64,000 bases of DNA from contig OZ020489.1 of the NCBI GenBank assembly GCA_963971405.1, positions 24,330,290-24,394,289 on the forward strand. The letters are read 5' to 3'. A model generated the notes under the pieces. The model was not told where the DNA came from, ran no database searches, and saw nothing but the letters and a program-made list of their open reading frames with translations. Position numbers and translations under genes: made by a program. Shown piece by piece: positions 11,301 to 21,224 of the stretch (position 1 is its first letter; the number at the start of each line of letters is the position of its first letter). This DNA is from Psococerastis gibbosa (taxonomy: Eukaryota; Arthropoda; Insecta; Psocodea; Psocidae).

Positions 11301-13372
11301 ATACGTACATTCCTTTAATTTCATGCATCACTTTAGTATCAAAGCTCAGGAATTGTTTGCCTTTCTTTGTAAATCCTTGGACGTCTTTATCATGGGCAAT
11401 AAAAATCTTATCTCGAACCACATCTGTTGCACCTCCAAGTTCTAATGCGACTATGCTTTGACCAGTAGGTGACTTCGATACCGTAAGTGTCTCTCCTTTT
11501 CTCATGCTAAAGATATGAATAACTCCGTCATTGTCGCCAACAACCACCTAAAACAACGCGATTTCGTAGCATGGAATGAGGGCTAAGCAATTTTTATGAA
11601 TAACCTTATCTCAATAATTCGCCTCTGACCAGAATGAACATAAAATATGATGCGGCTTCATTTCTGAAACAGACCATAATGAATATTATAATAAATAAGT
11701 TGTATATTTTTTTTTTGAAAGTAACAACTCTTTCAAAAGAAATTTGTGTGCCATTGTAGTGCTAAAATTTTGCATTAGGCTTAGCAATTTGCAATGCCAT
11801 TTTTCAATCCTTTCATAGGCATTCCACCTTGATAAAAAAATTATACAGATGTATGATCACATATAGCCTATATATATATCATTATTTAAAGAAGACAGTT
11901 GTTCCCGTAATGCCTGCTTAGTAGTTAGTATGCCTTAGACAACAAAATTTTTTTTTCTGCTAACGTATGGGTCAACTCAGCGTAGTTCTACTATTATAGT
12001 GAGATTACCTATTGATAAATAACTAAATGGAGCATGCTACCCACCGTAATTTACTGAAATCTGAAGGCATACTTAGGGCGGTTCCTATCACTCTTTTGTT
12101 TTTCTTTTTTTAATTGCACCATAGCATTAGGCTTCCGCCATCAGCTTTCTTGCAGCCCAATACAACACATAATTTGGTGAACCTCTGCTACTGACAAGAG
12201 CCTGGCACGTCTTAAGATGTTTTCCGTCAATCTCTTCCCGTGTGTAACATAAAGGGCAGAAAGGCTCCGCTGCTACACCTATACGGTGAAGATGTTTTTG
12301 AAGGTAGTCATAACCCGTAGTAAACCTAAATTCCGCCACTGACTGGTACCTGGGTAAGTTCTTTGGCGGCCTGTCTTTCTTCTGCACCAGTTTTCCTCAT
12401 GTTTTTCCAGCGGCGTCAGTCCTGTGAGTTGTCCCGCACTTAACCTGAAAGAATTCTTATGTATGCCTCTTTTAGTCACTTTGAGTCATTGGTTTGTCAG
12501 GTTGTCCCATACCAGCTCCCTCTCTGGCGAGTCTATCCGCTTCCTCATTTCCATGGACATTAGCATGTCCAAGGATCCATTGTAGTACCATGGTGCAGCC
12601 AGTGCGGATGAGATTGCTCATGATTTTCCTGCATTGTAGAATATCAAAGTCCTCGTTGTGCTCGTGGCTAGCATTCGACGAGATGGCAGCCTGAGAGTCA
12701 ACGAAGACGACGACTTTTCTATTTTCCCATCGCAATTCTGTTATTTTCCTCAGAGCCAGCAGAATAGCATGTGCTTCCCCATTATAGTTTGTAGCTAGCT
12801 TCCCGACTGGCGCAGCTAGGACGAAAAATTTAGAGTACACGCCGGCTCTAGCATTGAATTTCGCCTGCGATGCCGAACCATCTGTGTAAATGTGAGCCCA
12901 CTCATCTTCAGGATGCCAAGTTGCTATGGTTTCTAGTGCCGTTGCCTTAATCACCATTGTGGGGTTTCCTCCTTGCTGACTGTTCTTATTAGGTGCAGTC
13001 GAGCGGTAGCTAAATCTGTTGCCTACTTATCGGCCAATTTCGGAAAGCTCTGCCTGTTTTCTAGGTTAAGGTCGGATGCCATCTCTCTACACTTCGAAAT
13101 AAAATCGACTTGGGTATTTCTGAAATGCCGCAGAAAGGAATAAATTTACTGGACGGTGCCTCCATACATTGGAATAGTAATTCACTAATCCATGTAGATA
13201 CATTTCTAAGGCTGGTGGGCTATCACTCTGTCTATGAATTACTGTAGAATGCAGACGTGCTTACCCAGCTTACCTTTTGTGTAGATCTGGGCACTGTAGC
13301 CGGAAGCAGTTTCATGCATCTTTTATTTGTCAGACCTACTAGGTCATAATCTACCCGATGCAACTCCAACAT
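3365..13372 (-). CDS. BBS7: Bardet-Biedl syndrome 7 protein (BBSome subunit), 13 coding exons
   Basis: Join on the minus strand: 13372-13274, 11547-11309, 10609-10480, 10229-10042, 9697-9517, 9146-9062, 8706-8595, 8285-8168, 7517-7365, 6552-6415, 5579-5353, 4274-4159, 3720-3365. Every junction is GT-AG and every phase fits, giving about 713 residues; vertebrate BBS7 is about 715. Exon 1 encodes the start ([14 protein letters not shown]..). Recognisable stretches include [12 protein letters not shown] and [12 protein letters not shown] in the N-terminal beta-propeller, a short coiled coil (exons 7-8), [16 protein letters not shown] in the GAE-like domain, and [16 protein letters not shown] and [18 protein letters not shown] in the C-terminal platform. 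BBS7 pairs with BBS2 in the BBSome, which moves membrane cargo in cilia. No frame-breaking change is seen. Introns carry LINE fragments, MITEs and a SINE. It is divergent from DNAJC2 and probably RFX-controlled (X-box at 13564). Identity is secure; exon edges are read by eye. Confidence 0.95.
4381..4546. mobile_element. Palindromic MITE, GGCGG/TTCCA family
   Basis: The element is almost a perfect hairpin. The arm GGCGGGTATTCCATATACGT with CAATCGTCAATG pairs with its complement at about 4513-4546. TTA flanks both sides, as a 3-bp target duplication. Its centre carries the GTGGTAGCAGA motif seen inside other members (24084, 26155, 29647). It lies in BBS7 intron 11. Confidence 0.75.
4717..5345 (+). 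mobile_element. tRNA-derived SINE split by a MITE
   Basis: The head (4717-4783) has a tRNA A-box-like block (TATAGTGGTAGCG). The body resumes after the MITE at 5228 with GAGGCGACTGAAGATG and ATTGAATTGTTTGTATGCGA, and ends in a ~28-nt A tract. Sister copies lie at 26887-27020 (+), 50776-50960 (-) and 15260-15345 (+, 3' part). These show the undisrupted order, so the MITE is the younger insertion. Confidence 0.75.
4784..5227. mobile_element. Long palindromic MITE inside the SINE
   Basis: The arms (GGCGCCCATTCCACATACGT, then CAACGTCAATGAAAAT) pair over about 70 bp with the right end. The core (ATGGCGTCATGGGATATG, TTGATCAATGATCA) matches the core of the nested elements at 24084, 26155 and 29647, although the arms differ. 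The flanks read TAA on the left and TTA on the right. Confidence 0.75.
7003..7250 (+). repeat. Possible second tRNA-like SINE
   Basis: CCCAGGTTCAAGTC resembles a tRNA B box, preceded by GCCTCAGTAAGGAG as a weak A-box candidate. An A-rich end (about 7220-7235) follows. It sits in BBS7 intron 9. The call rests only on these short motifs. Confidence 0.3.
7606..8110 (-). mobile_element. 5'-truncated LINE 3' end in BBS7 intron 8
   Basis: On the minus strand the frame encodes [20 protein letters not shown] followed by HIVIECPVF. This is the HGHLM..PP.C..C...HI...CP signature found after the RNase H domain of jockey/I-type LINEs. The 35-kb element (34908-35930) carries the same signature. The 3' end runs into an A/T-rich tail near 7606. 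It has the same orientation as BBS7, and exon 8 reads in frame across its donor into this fragment. Confidence 0.7.
12120..12960 (-). mobile_element. LINE fragment with RNase H domain in BBS7 intron 1
   Basis: The frame 12957-12472 (minus) encodes a retroelement RNase H with the expected acidic residues: IYTDGSAS (D), NYNGEAHA (E), VFVDSQAA (D) and GNEEADRLA (D). After a frame change, 12387-12127 encodes a C-terminal region with [18 protein letters not shown], a zinc-binding motif typical of LINE ORF2 ends. Degenerate sequence of the same element seems to continue to about 13090. It has the same orientation as BBS7. A related short fragment lies in DNAJC2 intron 3. Confidence 0.8.
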
Positions 13373-13804
13373 TCCGACACACAATTTAAATATTTACACG
13401 GTGAATAGTAATTGACTATTATTTCTTTTGGCTGATTTGTTTTACCAGGGAATTAATATCGTTGAATATTACTTGTTATTTTTACTTGATTATTAGTGTT
13501 TTATTACTTCTTTATCAAAGTTTATACGTCTTTAGTGTTATGTAAGCTTATGTTACTACTCTAGTAGCCATGGCAACTAAAAATTGCGACAATATAGCTT
13601 CAGCCTGCCTGCGCATGCCTAACTGCAATATTACGACAGCCGACGCCATTGTTCTTTTTCGTTTGCTTGTCGACAATATGGCTGCCTACAATGTTGTTCT
13701 CTAAAGTTTTATGCAAAATTCATTGATTTTATTAATTATTGTGATTATAAACTGGTCAATCTTATTTATATAGTGAATTTTGTGGAAAAAAATAATAATA
13801 TAAA
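13373..13804. promoter_or_regulatory. Bidirectional BBS7/DNAJC2 promoter region
   Basis: These 432 bp separate the start codons of two divergent conserved genes, so they must hold both promoters and 5' UTRs unless there are unseen leader exons. The half nearer DNAJC2 is less AT-rich than the surroundings and contains CCGACGCCATTGTT and ACAATATGGCTGCC, resembling YY1/Pho-type GCCAT elements. No convincing TATA box was found. Confidence 0.7.
13564..13577. promoter_or_regulatory. RFX/DAF-19 X-box
   Basis: The sequence GTAGCCATGGCAAC fits the X-box consensus exactly: half-site GTAGCC, 2-bp spacer AT, half-site GGCAAC. It lies 192 bp upstream of the BBS7 start codon. X-boxes bound by RFX factors drive BBS and IFT genes in nematodes, flies and vertebrates. 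Function here is inferred from the match and its position. Confidence 0.8.
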
Positions 13805-16800
13805 ATGGTGGAGCAAAAGGATACCGTGGAGGAGGTATTGCATGTTATACCATTTTCGTTTCGGCGCGTGCAATGTGTCGGTCCTAATTTTCTCAACTAT
13901 TATAAGGTATTGCATGGATTTGACGCTAATGACTCCATAGAGTCTCAGGAAAATGAGGATGAAGACTCAGAACAAAGTGTACCCAAGGTTTTCGATGACG
14001 ACGTTGCATTTCTTCGAAGTCTAGATCCCAAAGACTGGAAGAACCAAGATCATTATGCCGTACTGGGTATTAAGTGGCTAAGGTACAAAGCTTCCGAAGA
14101 AACTATTAAGCAAGCATATCGGGCTAAAGTATTGAAACACCACCCAGACAAGCGAAAAGCTGCTGGCGAAGAAGTTCGTAAGGACGATGATTACTTCACT
14201 TGTATTAGTAAAGCATGGGAAATATTAGGAAGTAAAGAAAAAAGGCGCTCCTATGATTCCGTAGATCCGTTATTTGACGATAACTTTCCTTCTAATAATG
14301 AAAACACAAGAAAAAACTTTTTTGGGTTGTTTACTCCCGTTTTTGAGAGGAATGCACGTTGGTCTGAAAAGAAACCAGTTTTCAAATTAGGAAATATGGA
14401 TACACCAAGAGAACAAGTAGAAAAATTTTACTCATTTTGGTACAACTTTGAGTCATGGCGAGAATACTCGTATCTTGATGAGGATGAAAAGGACAAAGGG
14501 CAAGATCGAGATGAAAGAAGGTACATAGATAAACAGAATAAAGCTGCCCGTGGAAAGTTGAAAAAAGAAGAAATGACTAGAATTCGTAATTTAGTTGACA
14601 CTGCATATGAGTTGGATCCGAGGATAGCGAAATTTCGCAATGACGACAAAGAGAAGCGACTCGCCTTTAAACGTGCTAAACAAGAAGCGGCCAAAGCAAA
14701 GCAGGAAGAAGAAGAAAGGCTTGCAAGGGAAACCGAAGAGAGGGAAAGGAAAGAGAAGGAAGTAGCTGAAGCCGAGCAAAAAGCAAAGGAAAATGAGGTT
14801 AAGCAAGAACGAGAGAAGCAAAAGCGTCAAATGAAGCTGAAACGAAAACTGCTCCGTGCTAAATGTAAAGAGAACAACTATTATGTGGGTAATGATAGTG
14901 AGTTAGTACAGCACATGACAGGTCTTGATACCATTTGTGAAATGCTTCAAATAGAGGAAATAACTACCCTACTAGAAAACCTGGAATTAAAAGGTCGCGA
15001 AGCATTTATTCAATCAATAGCACATACTACTAAGAAAATTGAAGAAGAGCGGCGGGCGCATATCCAGTCTACACCGAAAGAGAAAAGTAAGTTTTATATG
15101 CCAGCCTATTATAAGGATTCTAGTGTGGATTTTCTGTACATGATTTCTATTCTTTTAAAAAGGGCCAATCACTATAACTAATTAAAGTGTATTCCATCCG
15201 ATTTGTAGATGCCGATGTTTTTTATTAGGCCTTAGATAATTTCTCATCTATTCGGTTACTTGGTGAGGCGATTGAAGAGGTAAACCGGATACATTCATTA
15301 AATTGTTTTTACGCGATTAGCCTTTTAAATAAAGGTAAAGGCTGTAGGCCACTGGTTTAAGAGCTGAAACCCAACGCATCCATGGACGCTAGTGTTACAT
15401 AAAGTCAATAAAAAAATACGAAAACTTACGGGAAAATATTACAGCTTTACTCTTTACTGATTGAACTAAAATTTTGCAATAACATTAACATCACGGGTAC
15501 TGTGTAGATTTGCGTACATGCGTGTGGAAAAATGCAACCTGTTCAAGGGATAAGAGACTTTTTTTAAATGCCATTATTTTCCAATATGCTTTGCTATTAG
15601 CAGCTTAATAATGCATATGAATTACATGTGAATTAACCTTTTTTAGATGACAACTCAAGCGCAAAGAAAAAAAGTTCTCAATGGTCACACGACACTCTGC
15701 AACTCTTAATAAAAGCTGTTAACCTCTTCCCAGCTGGAACAAATCAGCGGTGGGAAGTTGTAGCTGCGTTTATAAACCAACACGGACCTAGTGGTACTAA
15801 TTTTTCAGCAAAGGAAGTATTAGCCAAAGCAAAAGACTTGCAAAACGACGACTTTTCCAAGAACGCGTTGAAAGATACTGCCAATAAAAAAGCCTTCGAT
15901 AATTTTGAGAAAGAGAAAAAGGTAAAGTTAGATTTCGTTACATTTGATAAGTTAAGTGTATTGTGCTGGGTGATCGGTATGTTTAATAATAATATCAATT
16001 TATAATTTTTTTACGAAAACAAGTTGATTGGATCTGCCTCAAGCCTTTAGGGATGTCACTTCCAGTTTATTCCTGAATTTGGATGTTAGTGAGTCCCCTC
16101 TCTAACCGTTCAGAGGTGGTATTCGGATTGAGTTTTTATTATTTCAAGGAAAGATGTAAGGCATGACGCTTTGATATTTTAATCAATTCCATCTTTCCTT
16201 TCCTTAATAAAATAATAACCAGAACAATTATTGAGTTTTTGTGAACGAAGTTCTTTAGATGGACAGGTGCCCAAATTCGGCGTTAAAATTGTTTTGACAG
16301 CTTCCATTGTACTTTTTAGGTAGCGAAAGTTATGGAAGCTGTAAGTGGATCGACGCAAACGACGGAACGTTTCGACACGCCTGCTGAACTACAGGGACTA
16401 GCCACGTGGACCACTACAGAACAGCAGCTCCTTGAGCAGGCTTTGAGGTTGGTTGAGCTCAAATAATTCACTCTGTCATTGTAGACATTGTCTACTAATG
16501 AACTCAGTTTGTATGTAGTCTTTATCTGTTCGTAGTTAATGTGATATGGCGGCTATTCCACCGACGTGGATTTTCCATGTGAATGTGTCCATAAGCACTT
16601 TCCTTTAGTAAAAGATTCATATTTATAAATCCTTAGTCTCGTAAATTTCTTCACAATTTACTCAATATGTAACAAAAATGTATTAACATCCGAAATTGAG
16701 AATGTCTCTTCTAAATTGTGTTAAAAGCAAGACTCGCAACCCTAGTTTTCGAGAAGTGCAGAAGACTGTCTACCTGTACAGTGCTATGAAACAACTGGTG

Positions 16801-17353
16801 AATATATATAGGCCTATATATTTTTCCTTATGCCGGACCGGACGTCAGGCTTCTTTCATAAGCTTCCTAACAGCATAGTAAATTACCTATTCCCAGTTTC
16901 AGTTTTCTGAAAGTCATGAAGAGAAGGGCAAGTCTGGAGATGACCTACCAGCTCCTCCCCTGTGCACTGGGGAGCAAAATGGGGGGTTAATCACTATTAC
17001 AATCCGGTGAAGATGCTTCTGCAGGTAGTCGTGACCGCTGCAGATGTGGAACTTCGCTACAACATGGGGTTTCGACAGATTTTACTCTCAGTCTCCCAAG
17101 GTTTCGCATTTGCCTGCTTCGACAGGGACGCGAGACTTCTTATTGGCGACCTCTCATTTTACCCCAATATAATACAGTGTTTTATTGTTCCAGGACTTAC
17201 GGGTCCAGTACTCCCAACCGATGGGATCAAATAGCCACCTGTATTCCCGGCAGGTCCAAAAAGGACTGTATGCGGCGCTACAAGGAGTTGGCTGAGATGG
17301 TAAAGGCCAAGAAAGCGGCGCAAGCTCAGGCACAGGCCACAACCGCCAAATAA
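13805..17353 (+). CDS. DNAJC2: DnaJ homolog subfamily C member 2 (zuotin/MPP11)
   Basis: Join 13805-15086, 15647-15921, 16320-16447, 17194-17353. All introns are GT-AG and in phase, giving about 614 residues; family members are about 620. The J domain lies at about residues 80-155 with the HPD motif (KHHPDK) near residue 113. It is followed by the zuotin homology region and a long charged helix (about 285-360) that contacts the ribosome in this family. Two C-terminal SANT/Myb-like domains begin at [16 protein letters not shown] and [15 protein letters not shown], and the protein ends in a basic tail. Zuotin and its Hsp70 partner form the ribosome-associated complex at the tunnel exit; the SANT form also acts on chromatin in animals. 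The ATG at 13805 starts the only frame that gives the full family length. Introns contain SINE, MITE and LINE scraps. Confidence 0.95.
15260..15345 (+). repeat. 3' fragment of the tRNA-derived SINE
   Basis: GGTGAGGCGATTGAAGAGG and the ATTCATTAAATTG block match the 3' halves of the copies at 4717 and 26887. The fragment lies in DNAJC2 intron 1 and lacks the tRNA-like head. Confidence 0.55.
16545..16605 (+). repeat. Solo arm of a GGCGG/TTCCA MITE
   Basis: GGCGGCTATTCCACCGACGT and the following GTGAATGTGTC match one arm of the element at 22246-22492. No opposing arm is found nearby, so it is a remnant in DNAJC2 intron 3. Confidence 0.5.
16945..17150 (-). mobile_element. Short LINE remnant in DNAJC2 intron 3
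   Basis: GGTGAAGATGCTTCTGCAGG and the following TAGTCGTGAC align with GGTGAAGATGTTTTTGAAGG at about 12283 in the BBS7 intron-1 LINE. On the minus strand both read [10 protein letters not shown]. It is a degenerate piece of the same family. Confidence 0.5.
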
Positions 17354-17381
17354 CCATGGCTTCCTATTAGACTTCCATCAC

Positions 17382-17387
17382 AATAAA
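17382..17387 (+). terminator. Candidate DNAJC2 polyadenylation signal
   Basis: An AATAAA hexamer lies 29 nt after the DNAJC2 stop codon. It is the nearest canonical signal, so the 3' UTR may be very short. Confidence 0.6.
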
Positions 17388-18930
17388 TCCCTATTTAAAG
17401 ATAACTCTTGTTATTGCGTACCTATTGAAGCTATGGCTAAGGCCCGATGCGCAGACGATTGAACATGGCAGTTGGGTTGGAAAATCCGTCATTAAGAGTC
17501 AAATATCTTATTAACTGCAGTACAATGGATATTTACAGTCATAACATAGTTTGGTGTAATAGTGTATTGCTTACATGAAGTTTCCCTGTTTAAAAATTAA
17601 CAACCATGAACAAGCGTTACTGAGTTTTCTTATCATAAATACAGTTATAGAAAAGGCTGATTCTATAGAGGTGCTATGACATCAATAAACATTGTGACTA
17701 GCCGCAAGGGTAATTACATATTCTGGCATAGCAATTTAATTTCGGCATGCAATTGATAATTACAGAGCCACCAGGAATTGAACATGACGAAATAGAAAGT
17801 TTAGGCAAGAATTGGAATAAACTAAGTATTTCATTATCTTCAATTAATTGTTCGACACTTTTTTAAATGTACGTTTCATTCTTAAGAAAGATACAAACTA
17901 TTATTGTTTGGTAGGTATCACATTGGAGTTACTATAAGAAAAATTCTGAATTCAAAGGGCAACACCTACGTAGAATCAGCCAGATGATAACACACCAAAT
18001 GGCAAAAAATCACAACAGCTATGACAAGTTAAATAAGCATAGAAGCATACAGTATATTGCTAATAACTGTAGGCACAACGTCTACATTAAACAATATTAT
18101 ATGTATGCGGATGGATAGAATTTATTTAAATACTAATTCATTTTAAAAATATATTTACTATCATTAAATTTCTATTACATAGATGGATATATATTGTATA
18201 TTAGACGGATGAAATAACAGGTCAATTTCTGGAGCATTTCTTACGTTTAAAGGGTAGATACTATGAACCTCTAAAGTAAATATTTTCTCATTTCTTGGGC
18301 ACCGTACAGGAATATTCATTGCTCTTGCAAGTTTCAGGGTCACTGTCTACTTATGACTGGTCGATTCAATTTGTCAAGGAGCTCCAAAAAAGGAACAAAA
18401 TTGAAGTAAAATTAAATATAGATAGCAAAACCTCCTACTTTGTGTAACACAATACATATCGTTTCTCAAAATGCGAATGTTTGCAATAACATGAAATATA
18501 TAATGAAAAACATTATTCAATTCCAATTTTCAGTTAATTCGAATAACTAAGGTTTGATTCCCAACTAAAATTAGGTTCACAAGGTGCGTCCTAATTTCAT
18601 CCACATAAGAAGGTTTGTATTGTACAGAAATTGGGACGCACCGTTATAGAATTAAAAATAATTTATGGGCCAATTGACACAAAACGCAAGCTAACAATTT
18701 GGATTTTTCAATGCAAAACAAAATAAAATTTACAAATAAAGCAACATTAGTCAACAACAATAATATTATATCATAATTTACCACTGTTTTGAAAGGCGCA
18801 AATTACACCGACCTCGCATTTGATAATGATCCAGATATTGATTTTTTAAGGAGTTGGAGTCTAATTGCTTGAGATAGGCCAGTGTAAATCGTGCTACCAG
18901 ACGCGACGTAGAGAAAAGTGCTCTCAACAC
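17388..18930. other. DNAJC2-BLTP3 convergent intergenic DNA
   Basis: AT-rich sequence with no recognisable gene or RNA. It may contain the distal 3' UTR of either convergent gene. Confidence 0.45.
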
Positions 18931-19318
18931 TTTATTATGAGTAGCCAACGGCCTTACCATGTTGATTCCATTAGAGCAGAGCATGTTTCAAACTGCGGCA
19001 ACTTGGTAGTGTGCACAGCGTTGGCAGGGGAACATGGTGGGACATGATAACGCGCTTAGGCACTAAATCGAGTCCTGGTCACCTCCGATTTAATCGTGTG
19101 ACTTTACCATGTTCCCCAAGTGGTTCGGAATCCACTATAATCAGGAGGTCCACCCTGTTAGTCAACTCCCCTTTCCCCGAGGTGAAAGAGTCTGCCCTTA
19201 GGGTGCCTCAAGTTAACAAACAGACTCACTCCCCCCGCCAGGCTAACAGGGTTGCTTAAAGCAGAAATGCTGAATGCAGGCGTTAGAAACTAACTAACTA
19301 ACTAACTTTATTATGAGT
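18931..19318 (+). mobile_element. Short retroposed element with 14-bp target duplication and (AACT)n tail
   Basis: ACTTTATTATGAGT occurs at about 18931-18944 and again at about 19304-19317, bracketing ~360 bp that end in four ACTA/AACT units. This is target-primed retroposition. The insert begins GCCAACGGCCTTACCATGTTGA, close to the start of eukaryotic 5S rRNA, so a 5S-derived SINE head is possible. The rest does not clearly follow 5S rRNA. The two flanking repeats and the tail are directly visible. Confidence 0.6.
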
Positions 19319-21224
19319 GGGCTTAGGTAATTTGGCGCGCAAACGGCTCGTAATAAAAGAATCTAGACCAGATGCCCGCCAAAGAGCACGTCAAGGTCTA
19401 GTTCCAGAAAAACATTATCAGATTAATGTAATGAGATTCGGGAACGTTGCCGTTGCCATTAAAAGCAAGTAACAAGCTGATTTTTGTCAAAAATAAAATA
19501 AGTGTTGCCTATTGTCAATAGCCATTTTTTACACTCGCCAAATTAGCTCTTCCCGCCGCTTTGACATTCAAAATAAACCAGCGGTTATATCCTGATTGTA
19601 AAGCGGATTCTCACATGTATTCACAATACCCGTACAATTCATTAGACTAAACAACTTTGATATTTTAAAATTGCATGATTTTTAAGGGCCTTCCGACTAT
19701 CGAAACTTATCCAGCCTCAAAGTGCAGGTGGTGGTGGTTATCTCAAAGAGATAAGCTCCCCCGAAACTTAGATGCTGGATAAGGTCCGTTGGTCGGAAAC
19801 GGCCTAAATGGGTCAATGTCGGCCACAGAGTATAGTACTATAAAAAGCATGGCGACCGGGGCTCATTAATTGATCTTAATTATTTACGAAACAAAAATTT
19901 AACGTGCATTTGATTTTTTATAGTAATATTGTACTATAAAACACGGATTTTGCATACCAACTAATAGCCAGAAAGAATCTTCAAATAAATCGGATATAGA
20001 GGAATTACCTGTATATTATTACACTATTAGTCAGAATCCACTATTTTATTTTTATAATATAATGGCAGTTGAGACTTTTTAGATACATATAGTATAACAT
20101 CAATTTAAAAAGCTCTGAGAGGTGAAATACATATAGTATGTAACACAAGCTAAAGTAAATTTTAAAGGCGTTTACTTTATCAGTTCTTTATTTACAACCG
20201 GAATTAAGATTGCTGAACAAAATACTGTATTCATCGATAGGTCTGAGTGTTCTTATTGAGAAATAATAATTGCCGTTATTGATGTATGTGTTGCAAAAAC
20301 AGGCGATAGCTTCCGAACAAAGCCGTTGAAATGCATTTGCATGGAAACTGAGCGCAATAATAATGTAAAATAGGCATGTACCATTAAAGAGAAATCGTGC
20401 ATTTAAAGAGTAGAAAAAAATGCCATTAAATTGGAATCCCGTGCAATTCCTGTTTTGTACAAATGCCAAAATGTCAAACTACTAGCCTATTATACGTATT
20501 TTGTCAGTGGCGACTCAGAAAGACAGCTTCATCGACTGGAAGCCATTTCGGACAGAATAAAAAACGTGAGGAATGACAGCCCCACATAGGTTCGGTATGC
20601 TTTTGCCACGCTCAATTAAAAATTATACAGGTGATTAGTCTCTTATTAAAAATAAACTAAATTTTTTGTATTGGCCTAGATATGGCAGATATTTTAACAA
20701 TGTCCGATGGAACTCAAAAGTATAGTTAGGGTCAACACAAATTGCCATGTATTTCACATTATAGTCGGATTTAGGGCCTTCTGCTGGTGCCAAGGAACAT
20801 TGTGTCTGGCTTTTAAGGATCCCAAAAAAGAAGTGTTCACGGACCATCTAATCGGGAACATTGCCGTAAAGTATGCGCACTTCTGATATGTTAAGTAAAA
20901 GAATGGCGACTTACATGACCAAGCTCTGAATAACTACAACCAGAGTTTTCAATAATATTAGGTAATACAATAAATCCACGGGGTCAGCTTCTCGGTAACA
21001 AAAGAACGAACCGCCACAAACTCCATGTTAAGTTATGCCACTAAAACATATCACTAATAGCTTCAGTTTACTCTCGCCCTGAAAAATTAGCGCCAACTTT
21101 CTTCGCTCCTGAGGCAGAAAAGTGGCCAAATTCCTGATTGAGACGAGAGTGGCTCCTGATGTCAGTTGGTCGGGGAAGGGTGGCAGCATTTAGGGCAAGA
21201 GAAGCAGCAACGCTGCTGCTGCTG
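19319..21224. other. Intergenic DNA downstream of BLTP3
   Basis: No gene recognised. As BLTP3 is on the minus strand, this stretch should hold its 3' UTR; AATAAA on the minus strand at about 20173-20178 is one possible polyadenylation signal. Confidence 0.4.
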
